A DNA stretch of 37,379 nt from Betaproteobacteria bacterium. Its GTDB lineage: Bacteria; Pseudomonadota; Gammaproteobacteria; Burkholderiales; SG8-41. Position 1 is the first letter of the stretch. The number at the start of each line of letters is the position of its first letter. Positions 24,896-35,015 of this stretch are shown here, piece after piece. The stretch lies in the NCBI GenBank assembly GCA_016868015.1, contig VGIF01000014.1:1-37379 (forward strand), read 5' to 3'. The position numbers were made by a program, and so were the translations under genes. Under the pieces are notes generated by a model. It was not told the DNA's origin. It made no database searches and was given only the letters and a program-made list of their open reading frames with translations.

Positions 24896-26521
24896 ATGAA
24901 AGTCGGCGAAGCCATAGCACACGCGATGAAGGCCGAAGGGATGCAAATCCTCTGCGGCTATCCGGTCAATCACTTAATCGAATTCGCGGCGGCGCAGAAC
25001 ATACGCCCGATCATCGTGCGTCAGGAGCGCATCGGGCTGCACATGGCGGATGCGATCTCACGCGTCACCTCGGGCAAAATGATCGGCGCGTTTTGCATGC
25101 AGCACGGCCCCGGCGCGGAGAACGCTTATGGCGGTGTGGCGCAATGCTACAGCGAGAATATTCCGGTGTTGGTGGTGCCGCAGGGCTACCCGCGGCGCAT
25201 CGCGGGCGTGGACCCGAATTTTTCGTCTGCGCTTCAGATGCGCAGTGTGTCCAAGTCCGCCGAACATCTGATGTTGCCGAAGGAAACGCCGAACGCGTTG
25301 CGGCGCGCCTTCTCCAAACTGCGCAACGGCCGCGGCGGGCCGTGCCTGATCGAAGTGCCCACCGATCTGTGGCAAGAAGAAATCGGCGACTTCACTTATA
25401 CGCCGGTGGTGAAGGCGCGCACCGCGCCCGATCCCGCGGACGTGCGCAAGGCCGCGGCGGCAATCCTCGCGGCCAAACGGCTGGTGATTTATGCCGGGAC
25501 CGGCGTGCAGTGGGCCGAAGCGTGGTCTGAACTAAAACAATTCGCCGAGCTGCTGGGCGCGCCGGTGACCACCAGCTTGGGCGGCAAGTCGAGCTTTCCG
25601 GAAAACCATCCGCTATCGCTGGGCTCCGGCGGCAACTCGGTGCCGTTGCAAGTGCATGAATTCATCAAAAACGCCGATCTCATCATCGGCATCGGCTGCT
25701 CGTTCACCGAAACCAACTTCGGTATCAAGTTCCCCGCCGGCAAGAAATTCGTGCATGCCACGCTAGACCCCGATCATCTGAACAAGGATGTGCGCGCGGA
25801 AGTAGCGTTGCTGGGCGACGCGCAGTTGGTGCTGCAAGCACTGATCGGCGAACTCGGTCAATCCATCAAATCGCCGCGCGACGCCTCCGCTGTCGTCGCC
25901 GAAATCGTCAAACTGCGCGAGCAGTTCATGGCGCAGTGGATGCCGCTACTTACCAGCAACGATGCGCCGTTAAACCCCTATCGCGTGATCTGGGATTTGA
26001 TGCACACGGTGGATCGCGACAACTGCATCATCACCCACGACGCCGGCAGCCCGCGCGATCAGATTACGCCGTTCTGGGTATCCACCACACCGCTGTCTTA
26101 CATGGGCTGGGGCAAGACCACGCAGTTGGGCTCGGGCTTGGGCATGGCGATGGGCGCCAAACTCGCCAAGCCCGACAAGCTGTGCATGAACCTGTGGGGC
26201 GACGCCGCCATCGGCTTCACCGGCATGGATTTCGAAACGGCGGTGCGCGAGCGCATACCGATACTCTCGATCCTGCTCAATAATTTTTCGATGGCGATCG
26301 AGTTAAAGGTGATGCCGGTGTCCACCGAGAGGTACCGCTCCACCGACATCTCCGGCAACTACGCCGACATGGCGAAGGCGTTCGGTGGTTACGGCGAGCG
26401 CGTGACACAACCGGGTGATATCAAGGCGGCGATCAAACGCGGCATCGAGGCGACGCAACAGGGAAAGCCGGCGTTGCTGGAGTTTATTACCAGCAAGGAA
26501 ACGCGGGTGTCGAAGCTGTAG
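24896..26521 (+). CDS. Thiamine diphosphate-dependent enzyme (acetolactate synthase-like)
   Basis: A 541-residue protein of the three-domain ThDP family. The catalytic Glu44 lies in RQERIGLHMADA (pyrimidine domain). The central domain reads LVIYAGTGVQWAEA and the C-terminal domain holds the ThDP/Mg motif as GDA with Asp436 and Asn462-Asn463. The usual GDG is here GDA, seen in some family members. It could be an acetolactate synthase-like lyase, decarboxylase or oxalyl-CoA/benzoylformate-type enzyme; the substrate cannot be read from sequence. GGAGAT seven bases before ATG 24896 sets the start. It is divergent from the molybdenum hydroxylase and followed by a REP-like hairpin. Confidence 0.85.
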   Translation: MKVGEAIAHAMKAEGMQILCGYPVNHLIEFAAAQNIRPIIVRQERIGLHMADAISRVTSGKMIGAFCMQHGPGAENAYGGVAQCYSENIPVLVVPQGYPRRIAGVDPNFSSALQMRSVSKSAEHLMLPKETPNALRRAFSKLRNGRGGPCLIEVPTDLWQEEIGDFTYTPVVKARTAPDPADVRKAAAAILAAKRLVIYAGTGVQWAEAWSELKQFAELLGAPVTTSLGGKSSFPENHPLSLGSGGNSVPLQVHEFIKNADLIIGIGCSFTETNFGIKFPAGKKFVHATLDPDHLNKDVRAEVALLGDAQLVLQALIGELGQSIKSPRDASAVVAEIVKLREQFMAQWMPLLTSNDAPLNPYRVIWDLMHTVDRDNCIITHDAGSPRDQITPFWVSTTPLSYMGWGKTTQLGSGLGMAMGAKLAKPDKLCMNLWGDAAIGFTGMDFETAVRERIPILSILLNNFSMAIELKVMPVSTERYRSTDISGNYADMAKAFGGYGERVTQPGDIKAAIKRGIEATQQGKPALLEFITSKETRVSKL

Positions 26522-26530
26522 GAGCGTGCC

Positions 26531-26615
26531 ACAAAATGGCCGTTCACCCTTCGACGGGCTCAGGGCGAACGGCCATTTTGTACTCCGTTCGTGCTGAGCT
26601 TGTCGAAGCGCGAAC
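26531..26615. repeat. Inverted pair of REP-like hairpins (TTCGAC...GCTCAG...CGAAC family)
   Basis: Copy 1 (26531-26581) has 20-base arms, ACAAAATGGCCGTTCACCCT with its complement, and a loop TTCGACGGGCT. Copy 2 (26587-26615) is the same unit in reverse orientation: GTTCGTGC, TGAGCTTGTCGAA, GCGCGAAC. Both fit the consensus TTCGACRRGCTCAGSRCGAAC in head-to-head order. Copy 1 can end transcription of the ThDP gene. Confidence 0.8.
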
Positions 26616-26689
26616 ACACACTTGTTCATTATGTTTCGCGCTCCAAGTGTAGCGCGCAGAATGAAGCAGATCAGTCCAGGAGAATAGCC

Positions 26690-28333
<1,644 letters not shown>

Positions 28334-28389
28334 CGAGAATTTCCGTAACTATTCGACCACCTTTGTCCGAAGCCGGGATACATCCCACT

Positions 28390-28471
28390 CGTCATTCCCG
28401 CGCAGGCGGGAATCCATAGCACGACAGCATATGGCACTGGGTTATGGGTTCCCGCCTGCGCGGGAACGACA
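28390..28471. repeat. Inverted pair of 18-bp REP-like palindromes
   Basis: TTCCCGCGCAGGCGGGAA (28394-28411) and its exact reverse complement (28449-28466) lie 37 bases apart. Each forms its own hairpin and together they form a larger one. This is the widespread TTCCCGC...GCGGGAA intergenic repeat type. It stands between the monooxygenase and the hydrolase and may act as an mRNA stabiliser or terminator. Confidence 0.8.
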
Positions 28472-28550
28472 CGTGAGGTAGTTCGTGCCCATTGCCAAAC
28501 GACGCTAAATAAATACACACTTTCTACCAACCTTCAACCAGGAGAACCTC

Positions 28551-29300
28551 ATGCCCTTCTACGAAAAAGGCAACGTCCGTATCCGCTATGAAGAAGCCGG
28601 CAGCGGCTTTCCTTTGCTTGTCACCCCAGGCGGCGGCCTGAACTCGCGCGTGAGCAACTGGCCTACGGCGGTGTTCAACTCGATGGAGATTTTCAAGAAC
28701 GAGTTTCGCTGCATCACCATGGATCAAAGGAATGCCAACGGCGGACTATCCACCGGCCCCATCCCGTCCGAAAAGCCGTGGGACGCGTTTGCCGACGACC
28801 AGTTGGGGCTGATGGACCATCTGGGCATCAAGCAATTTCTGTTCATGGGCTATTGCATCGGCGGCTGCTTCGCGATGAAACTGATGGAGCGCGCGCCCGA
28901 GCGCGTGGTGGCCGCGGTGCTGGTGCAAACCGTCGGCCATCATCCGCAGCACCCCGATTACATGTATAACTCGGGGCGCGATGTGTGGGCGCCGGAACTG
29001 CTGCCCAAGCGCCCCGATCTCACCATGGCGCAGGTCGAGCGTTACTTGCACGATCTTTACCGCGCGCGCCCGGAGTTCGTTTACAGCGTAACCCGTGACT
29101 TCGCGCGATCGTGCCACACGCCGATCCTGGTGCTGCCCGATGAAACGCCTGCTCATCCGCAGGTGGCGTCGATCGAAGTTGCCTCGCTGTGCCCAAACGC
29201 CGATATCACCGTGTTCCCGTGGCGCGAGCCGCCGGAACTCAAAGCGCGAACCATCGATAAGGTCAGACGTTTTCTGCGGGCGCATCGGCCCGCAGGCTAG
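28551..29300 (+). CDS. Alpha/beta hydrolase with cysteine nucleophile
   Basis: A 249-residue alpha/beta hydrolase. The nucleophile elbow is GYCIGG with Cys102 in place of the usual serine, as in dienelactone hydrolases. Asp197 (VLPDETPAHP) is a candidate acid. A conventional C-terminal histidine loop is not obvious (FPWREPPELK). It is cytoplasmic with no signal peptide. The position after the Baeyer-Villiger gene suggests a lactone or ester hydrolase. AGGAGA lies before ATG 28551. Its stop overlaps the convergent CocE-family gene by four bases (CTAG). Confidence 0.8.
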   Translation: MPFYEKGNVRIRYEEAGSGFPLLVTPGGGLNSRVSNWPTAVFNSMEIFKNEFRCITMDQRNANGGLSTGPIPSEKPWDAFADDQLGLMDHLGIKQFLFMGYCIGGCFAMKLMERAPERVVAAVLVQTVGHHPQHPDYMYNSGRDVWAPELLPKRPDLTMAQVERYLHDLYRARPEFVYSVTRDFARSCHTPILVLPDETPAHPQVASIEVASLCPNADITVFPWREPPELKARTIDKVRRFLRAHRPAG

Positions 29301-31042
29301 CGCTTGGGGATCAGCGGCAACAGCGCGAAGGACTCGCGTTGCGCGCCAAAATGCAACGATGTCGTGCCCGCAAAAATCGCGGTGGGCCGATCGCGCGGGT
29401 CATCGTGCAAAAACGGCCCGCAGCCCAGCAATTCGTTCTTGAAATTCGACAGCCGCGCGCCGGTGGACTTGGCGAACTCGTAGTCGCGCCCGCGCACGGT
29501 GAACGCGATGCGGTGGCCGGCGGGCACGACGATGGAGGTCGGCCACAATTCGATATCAAGCCGCACCACTTCGTTGGGCTTTAACGGCTGGTGTTCATCG
29601 TGCGTGTGATACGGGCGATGGGGCAGGGTCAGTTGGGGGTCGAGCTTGCGGTGCGAAGCACGCAGCCAGCCTTGCGCGATCGGCGTGTGCGGGTCGATGG
29701 CGCCCATGAAAGTGACTTCGCGCAGGTCGGGGGTGTAGACGCGGAAAATCACGAACAGATCCGCGTCGCTGGTCGATGACGACACAAACAAGCGCGCGGC
29801 GAGTGGCCCGGTGAATTCGCTTTCGGCGTCAAGGGGTGGCGACAGGAAGGTCACGCCTTCACCCATTGCCGCGAAACTCACGCTGCCATCAACCGCCGGC
29901 GGCCCGCGCCGCAGGCTGTGATCCGTTGGGTGCAAATGAAACTTCGTCCACTGCGTGCGCGCGATCGGCCATTCGTGCTCATGGCGCTCGACGAATTTAT
30001 CGACGTGGCGCACTTGCAGTTGCACCCGGGGTTGTTGATCCCAGCCGTTGGGCTCGCCCTTTAAATAAAAATCGAAAAAACGCTTTTGCAGCAAGCGGCC
30101 GTAATCGGTGTAAAAGTGCGTCCAGTGTTCGATGCCGTGGGCTTCCAGCCATTTGTCTTGTGACGCGGCGCGCGTAAACCCCTCGAAATTGCCGCGCGGG
30201 TGCAGGCCCTGGCCGCCCCAGTTGGCCGCTGACAACAGCGGTACGCCGATGTTCTCCCAAACGGGGGAGCGCGCACGGTGATAGGCGTCATCCAGCGGAT
30301 GCGCCAGCACCTCGTCGCCAAATTCACAACGTTGTGCGGCGAGTGCCTTGTCCGACAACGTGACCTCACCGCACACCAGCGTGCCATTTGCACGCGACCG
30401 CGGGCCGCGCTCGCCCAGGCCGTATTGCACGGTCTTCACCTGCATGTCGTACCAATTGCCCCAGAAGGTGCTGACCATGCCCCCGTGGTGCGTCATGTCG
30501 CGATACCAATCCGCGGCGCCCTCCCACACGCACATCGCGGCAAGGTGCGGCGGCTTGAGCGAGGCGACATGCCATTGATTGATGCCGTAATACGAAATGC
30601 CGTTTAACCCCACTTTGCCGTTCGACCACCGCTGCACGCCCGCCCATTCGATGCACTGATAAAAATCGCGGGTCTCGCGCGGCGAAAACGGATCGATAAA
30701 ACCTGGCGAACGCCCCGCGCCGCGTGAATCCACGCGCACACAGACGTAGCCGTGCGGCACCCATTTTTCCGGGTCGACCACTTCCCAGCTTTGATAAAGA
30801 TTGCTCGAGCCATGGGCGACGTCGGGATGCTCGGCGACCATGCGGTTCCACGCCGAGGGGTAGCCGTCCTGGAAGGCGAGGCCCTTGGCGTAAGGGCCGT
30901 GGCTCAGGATCACCGGGTGCTGACCGTTGCCGATGGGCCGGAAGATATCCGCGCGCAGCACGAGGCCATCATCCATGGTGATGGGCGCATCCCAATCGAT
31001 GTGCATGTTATCGCGGGTCTCGCTGTAGGGGAGTTGTTTCAT
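29297..31042 (-). CDS. CocE/NonD family hydrolase
   Basis: A 581-residue protein of the CocE/X-Pro dipeptidyl-peptidase-like family. The N-terminal alpha/beta hydrolase domain has VCVRVDSRGAGRS and the nucleophile Ser150 in GISYYG. The late jelly-roll domain carries VRLDIELWPTSIVVPAGHRIAF. The family cleaves esters (cocaine, cephalosporin and glutaryl esters). No signal peptide is seen, so it is likely cytoplasmic. It starts 24 bases after the enolase-superfamily gene, so the two are co-transcribed. ATG 31042 is used; ATG 31006 is an alternative with a similar weak site. Confidence 0.88.
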   Translation of the reverse strand: MKQLPYSETRDNMHIDWDAPITMDDGLVLRADIFRPIGNGQHPVILSHGPYAKGLAFQDGYPSAWNRMVAEHPDVAHGSSNLYQSWEVVDPEKWVPHGYVCVRVDSRGAGRSPGFIDPFSPRETRDFYQCIEWAGVQRWSNGKVGLNGISYYGINQWHVASLKPPHLAAMCVWEGAADWYRDMTHHGGMVSTFWGNWYDMQVKTVQYGLGERGPRSRANGTLVCGEVTLSDKALAAQRCEFGDEVLAHPLDDAYHRARSPVWENIGVPLLSAANWGGQGLHPRGNFEGFTRAASQDKWLEAHGIEHWTHFYTDYGRLLQKRFFDFYLKGEPNGWDQQPRVQLQVRHVDKFVERHEHEWPIARTQWTKFHLHPTDHSLRRGPPAVDGSVSFAAMGEGVTFLSPPLDAESEFTGPLAARLFVSSSTSDADLFVIFRVYTPDLREVTFMGAIDPHTPIAQGWLRASHRKLDPQLTLPHRPYHTHDEHQPLKPNEVVRLDIELWPTSIVVPAGHRIAFTVRGRDYEFAKSTGARLSNFKNELLGCGPFLHDDPRDRPTAIFAGTTSLHFGAQRESFALLPLIPKR

Positions 31043-31066
31043 CTGGGTTTTACCGGGTGTCGCCGG

Positions 31067-32194
31067 TCACGCCGCGTGCCGCTTGGCAAACGCCCAATCG
31101 ATTTCAATTCCAAACCCCGGCTTGTCGTTCATATAAACGTGGCTGTCACGCACCTGCGCGCGCTCGCTGAACAAACCGTGCCAAATCGGATCACGCTCGT
31201 GCGAGCCGTGCGATTCCACCGCGAATCCCGTGCGCGGGAACGCGGCGACCAAATGGCAATGCAACTCCGGCGCGTGATGCGGCGTGATCATCACGCCCAG
31301 TTGGTCGGCCATGTGCGCAACGCGCAGCGATTCGGTGAAGCCCGCGGCGCGGGTGGCGTCGAACATGACGTAACGTATATTGCCCAGCGTCATGAAATCG
31401 CGCGTGGTGAAGCGCGTCAACTCGCGCTCGCCGTGGGCGAGCGGGATCGGCGTCGCCTTGCCGAGCAGCGCGAAATCCGCCGGCTGCAAATGCCAATGCA
31501 GCGGCTCTTCCAGCCAGAAAATGTCGAAGGGCGCCACCGCGCGCGCGAATTCGATGCACGCCGGCAGATCGTATGCGGCGTTCAAATCGAGCATCAACGA
31601 AACATCCGGGCCTATGGCCGCGCGCGTGGCGGCGACGCGTTTGACCTCGTTGGCGATGGTGTCGGCGCCGGTTTTGAGCTTCACCGCCTGGTAGCCGTTG
31701 GCAACAAAGCCGGCGAGTTCATCGGCGCACGCGGTGAGTTTTGCGCCTTCGACGTAATAGCCGCCGGTGCCGTAGGTGAACACGGGCTTGTTTTGGGCGC
31801 CGAGCATTTGATACACCGGCATGCCCGCGGCCTTGCCGGCGATGTCCCACAGCGCCATGTCGATGCCGCCGATCGCCGCCATGATTTGCGGCCGTGCATT
31901 GCGCGGCAGCCCGCCTTTGCCTGGCTGCGGCGAGGTGAGCGCGAACAATTTTTCCCACACGGCGGTGTAGGCCAACGCGTTCATGCCGATCACCTGCGGC
32001 GCAAGTTTGCCGATCCACGCCGCGATGTCGTTCATCGGCGTGCTGCTCACCTGGCCGTAGCCTTTGATGCCGTCGCTGGTGATGACCTCCACCAACAACA
32101 GCCGCACCTCGCCGCTGGCTTCGTGCGCGGTGCGGTAGGCGCGTTTGAGCGCGACGCTGACGGGGAATGTGTTGATTGCGGCGATTTTGCTCAT
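31067..32194 (-). CDS. Enolase-superfamily enzyme (mandelate racemase/muconate lactonizing type)
   Basis: A 375-residue protein with the two-domain enolase-superfamily layout: an N-terminal capping domain, then a barrel with the KxK base motif VKLKTG (Lys172, Lys174), the metal ligand Asp in MLDLNAAYD, the second ligand in WLEEPLHW, the third Glu in HGERELT and a late HHAPELHCHL with a possible catalytic histidine. This makes a mandelate racemase-type or sugar-acid dehydratase-like activity likely. The substrate is unknown. ATG 32194 gives the family start MSKIAAINTFPV. The frame open to 32365 is rejected. It heads the transcript with the CocE-type gene. Confidence 0.87.
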   Translation of the reverse strand: MSKIAAINTFPVSVALKRAYRTAHEASGEVRLLLVEVITSDGIKGYGQVSSTPMNDIAAWIGKLAPQVIGMNALAYTAVWEKLFALTSPQPGKGGLPRNARPQIMAAIGGIDMALWDIAGKAAGMPVYQMLGAQNKPVFTYGTGGYYVEGAKLTACADELAGFVANGYQAVKLKTGADTIANEVKRVAATRAAIGPDVSLMLDLNAAYDLPACIEFARAVAPFDIFWLEEPLHWHLQPADFALLGKATPIPLAHGERELTRFTTRDFMTLGNIRYVMFDATRAAGFTESLRVAHMADQLGVMITPHHAPELHCHLVAAFPRTGFAVESHGSHERDPIWHGLFSERAQVRDSHVYMNDKPGFGIEIDWAFAKRHAA

Positions 32195-32366
32195 GGGTAT
32201 ATCTCGATGGTTTTGACGGGTACTATACCTGCCTTGCTCTTTCGCTTGGCGGCGAAGCCTTGCCCGTGCGAGGGAAAAGCAATTCGCCGTGGTGACTGAT
32301 CGCTGGCTGCTTGCCACACCGCGCAGGCGCGCTGCGCAGATTTCAAGCGGCGTCGCGTGAAGCAAC

Positions 32367-32399
32367 GTAAGTATTTGATTTTATTATAGAATTTTTTAT
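32367..32399 (+). repeat. 33-bp AT-rich intergenic element, copy F (IHF-site-like)
   Basis: It begins GTAAGTATTTGATTTTATT and continues into a T-tract. On the minus strand it reads AATCAAATACTTA, an exact IHF consensus match. It ends 16 bases before the DUF2520 gene start in a divergent region, so it sits within or right beside that gene's promoter or leader. Confidence 0.78.
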
Positions 32400-32415
32400 A
32401 GCACCCTTTGTGGCG

Positions 32416-33309
32416 ATGGCCATCAAAACACTGAACATCATCGGCGCCGGCCGCGCCGGGTGCACGCTTGCCGCGTTGTGGCGGCGGCGCGGCGTGTACG
32501 CCATCGGCAGTGTGTTGAATCGCTCGCGCGCGAGCGCGCAAGCGGCGGTGGCGCTGATCGGCGCGGGCGAGGCTTGTGATGAAATCCCGGCGATGGGCGC
32601 GGCCCACGCGTGGCTGATCGCCACGCCGGATGGGCAGATCGCCGGCAGCGCCGCGCGGCTGGCGGCGAGCGGCGTAACGCGCGCGGGTGATGTGGTGTTT
32701 CATTTAAGCGGTGCGCTGGCCTCGGGCATTTTGCGTGAACATCTGCCGCCGCCGGTGGCGGTTGCGAGCGTGCACCCCCTGAAGAGTTTTGCCGATGCGC
32801 GGGCCGCGGCCGAAAGTTTTACCGGAACCTGGTGCGCCGCCGAGGGCGACGATGGCGCGCTCGCGCTATTGACGCCAGCGTTTGAAGCCATCGGCGCACG
32901 CGTCACGCGCATTGCACCGCAAAACAAAACGCTCTATCACACGGCAAGCGTCATCGTGTGCAACTATCTCACCGCGTTGATGGAAGCGGGGCTGCGGTGC
33001 TACGAACAAGCGGGTTTATCGCGTGACACCGCGGCGTCGATGATGGAACCGCTGGTGCGCGAAACGGTGGACAATGTGTTTAAACTCGGCACGGCGAAAG
33101 CGCTGACCGGCCCGATTGCGCGCGGGGACCATGCGGTGGTGGCACGCCAACTCGAGGTGCTGCGTACATTCGATCCGCGTATCGCGGAACTTTATCGCGC
33201 GCTGGGCGTGATCGCCGCGCAACTTGCGAAAACGCAAGGCGGCGCGGGTGCCGGTGCGCTGGAAACTTTACAAAAACTGCTCGACGGCAACAAACCAGCG
33301 GGAGCCTGA
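32416..33309 (+). CDS. DUF2520 Rossmann-fold NAD(P)-binding protein
   Basis: A 298-residue protein with the dinucleotide motif IIGAGRAG near the N-terminus, followed by SVLNRSRAS, and a C-terminal all-helical domain from about residue 155 (LYHTASVIVCNYLTALMEAGLRCYEQAGLS). This is the two-domain plan of DUF2520 proteins, related to ketopantoate and F420-dependent reductases. The substrate is unknown. ATG 32416 is taken as start; a GTG two codons upstream (32410) is possible. No clear ribosome site is seen, and repeat copy F ends just upstream. The next gene starts one base after this stop, so they form an operon. Confidence 0.85.
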   Translation: MAIKTLNIIGAGRAGCTLAALWRRRGVYAIGSVLNRSRASAQAAVALIGAGEACDEIPAMGAAHAWLIATPDGQIAGSAARLAASGVTRAGDVVFHLSGALASGILREHLPPPVAVASVHPLKSFADARAAAESFTGTWCAAEGDDGALALLTPAFEAIGARVTRIAPQNKTLYHTASVIVCNYLTALMEAGLRCYEQAGLSRDTAASMMEPLVRETVDNVFKLGTAKALTGPIARGDHAVVARQLEVLRTFDPRIAELYRALGVIAAQLAKTQGGAGAGALETLQKLLDGNKPAGA

Positions 33310-33310
33310 C

Positions 33311-33997
33311 GTGTTCGACATTCAGCGGTATCCGTATATGTGCTTTGTGCGCTTCGATTTGGTCAACAAGGAATTCGACCGTCTGTTCAACCAATATTAC
33401 GACGATCACATTCAGGAGCTCGCCGACAAGCCGGGCTACTCGACCGCCTGGCGCACGCGCGAGCTGCGCGGCGGACCCGTGGTGATGAATGCCGGGCCGC
33501 TGGAGCAGGAGTATCAGCAGATTTACGCCATCGCAGACCCCGCGCTGTTTAAATCGTTTCCAAGCCATCCGCCGCCGCCGGTGCCGGAACACGAGCCGTG
33601 GCGGCGCGATGTCGGTAATTGGGGGCGCGTGTTTTATCGCGTGCATGATGGGGTGGAAAAAGACCCGCGTGCGGGCCGCTATTGGGCGCGTTGCGAAAGC
33701 CGTCGTGTTGCCGCCGCGCATAGCGAATGGCAAACCGCGGGCGCGCGACACCTGCGGCAGGTGTTGGAAAATCTGCCCGGCGTGCACCGCGCGTGGTTGA
33801 TGCAACACGCGCCGCACCCCGCGCAAATCGGTGCGGATCCGGCGGGCGACGTGTTGATGCTCTACGAACTCGATGCACCGGAGAATCTGTTCGACCCCAG
33901 CCTGAATCAAGAGCGCATGCCGTTTAACGCCGGCGCGAACACGTTCGCCGCGCGGCATTTTGCGCATCTGTTGCGTAAGGCCGAGCCGCGGCGTTGA
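33311..33997 (+). CDS. Tandem EthD-like alpha/beta-barrel protein
   Basis: A 228-residue protein with a GTG start (33311) and GGGAG seven bases upstream. The first half reads YMCFVRFDLVNKEFDRLFNQYYDDHIQELADKPGYSTAWRTREL. The second half repeats the pattern as SEWQTAGARHLRQVLENLPGVHRAWLMQHAP followed by DVLMLYELDAPENLFD. I read this as two ferredoxin-like barrel domains joined by a Pro-rich linker (about residues 90-115), related to the single-domain protein at 18754-19107. No function can be given. It is coupled to the DUF2520 gene upstream. Confidence 0.65.
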   Translation: MFDIQRYPYMCFVRFDLVNKEFDRLFNQYYDDHIQELADKPGYSTAWRTRELRGGPVVMNAGPLEQEYQQIYAIADPALFKSFPSHPPPPVPEHEPWRRDVGNWGRVFYRVHDGVEKDPRAGRYWARCESRRVAAAHSEWQTAGARHLRQVLENLPGVHRAWLMQHAPHPAQIGADPAGDVLMLYELDAPENLFDPSLNQERMPFNAGANTFAARHFAHLLRKAEPRR

Positions 33998-34004
33998 GTC
34001 ATAA

Positions 34005-34026
34005 GCCGCCGGCCGCGATCGGCGGC
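34005..34026. terminator. GC-rich hairpin after the barrel-protein gene
   Basis: GCCGCCG and CGGCGGC form a perfect 7-bp stem with an 8-base loop, starting eight bases after the stop. It has no T-run, so it may act as a weak or rho-assisted terminator, and it lies immediately before the -10 box at 34031. Confidence 0.5.
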
Positions 34027-34030
34027 GCGC

Positions 34031-34036
34031 TACAAT
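34031..34036 (+). promoter_or_regulatory. Probable -10 box (TACAAT) for the hotdog thioesterase gene
   Basis: TACAAT lies 35 bases before the GTG start at 34071, right after the GC hairpin. No -35 box is evident. Confidence 0.4.
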
Positions 34037-34070
34037 AGCGCCCCTTGAATTCGCTTAAACCACAACCACC

Positions 34071-35006
34071 GTGTCCCTCGAATCACCCATCCGCGCGCAA
34101 GTGCTGCGCGGGCTCGCCTTGAATCGCACGCCGGGATATCACTACATCGGCAATTTCCTCGATTTTTCGTTTGACCACGTCGCCGAGCGCGACCTGCGCC
34201 TGCGCATGGCGGTCGGGCCGCATTGCGCGCAGCCCGACGGCAGTGCGCACGCCGCGGCGGTGGCGGTGTTCGCCGACATCGCGCTATCGTCCAGCGTGCG
34301 CGCCGGGCACACGCCGGCATCCCGGCTCGCCACCGTGCAGATGAATCTGCAGTTTACCGGCACGCCGGCCACCGGGTGCCTGCATGCACATGCCGCGCTG
34401 CAAGGATATGTGCGCAACATCACCAGTTGCCAGGCCGCGACCCAGGTCACCGTCACCGCGCGGGAGCATCCCGTGTGTTTCGGTTACGGCACGTTCATGG
34501 TGCTCGATCCGCCCAAGGGCGTGGCACTTTACGCGATGGCGCATCGCCAATGGAGCGAAGGCGACATCACGCCGCTGGCGGAAACTGAATTAACGCGCGA
34601 GGAGCGCAAGGTGCTCACGTTGGCGGACGCGGCCTTGGTGGAAACGAAGGGCCACGCGTTTTTTCGGCGTTTTCTGGGGTATGAGACGCACGTCATCAAG
34701 GGCGGCGCCGCGGGCGTGCTCAACAACGGGCCGCATGTGGCCAATCGCGTCGGGCACTTGCAGGGCGGTATCACCATGGCGCTGGGCATCGCCACGGCCG
34801 AGACCGCGTTGCCGCCGACGTGGCTGTTAAGCGCGGTGACCGCGTGGTACATCAGCCCCGGCGAAGGGCGCGTGATCAAAGCGCGCTCGAAGGTGATTCA
34901 CCACGGGCGTTTGACCGCGGTGGTACGCACCGAAATTTTCGGCAAAAACAAGCGCCGGGTGATGGAAATGATCACCACGCACGCGCATAAGTCGCAGCCG
35001 GCTTAA
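34071..35006 (+). CDS. Double-hotdog thioesterase-like protein (PaaI type)
   Basis: A 311-residue protein with two hotdog domains, at about 15-160 and 190-310. Each has the PaaI/acyl-CoA thioesterase pattern: HAAAVAVFADIALSSSVRAG with LATVQMNLQFTG, and HVANRVGHLQGGITMALGIATAETALP with LSAVTAWYISPGEGRVIKARSKVIHHGR. It would hydrolyse an acyl-CoA or bind one; the acyl group is unknown. The start is GTG 34071, downstream of a TACAAT box. The radical SAM gene begins nine bases after the stop, so both may be in one transcript. Confidence 0.85.
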   Translation: MSLESPIRAQVLRGLALNRTPGYHYIGNFLDFSFDHVAERDLRLRMAVGPHCAQPDGSAHAAAVAVFADIALSSSVRAGHTPASRLATVQMNLQFTGTPATGCLHAHAALQGYVRNITSCQAATQVTVTAREHPVCFGYGTFMVLDPPKGVALYAMAHRQWSEGDITPLAETELTREERKVLTLADAALVETKGHAFFRRFLGYETHVIKGGAAGVLNNGPHVANRVGHLQGGITMALGIATAETALPPTWLLSAVTAWYISPGEGRVIKARSKVIHHGRLTAVVRTEIFGKNKRRVMEMITTHAHKSQPA

Positions 35007-35015
35007 GCTCGCGCG

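Noticed and set aside
30752-32299. Long plus-strand open frame (515 codons) opposite the CocE and enolase-superfamily genes
   Set aside because: It spans two well-supported opposite genes and their gap; the composition is that of an antisense shadow.
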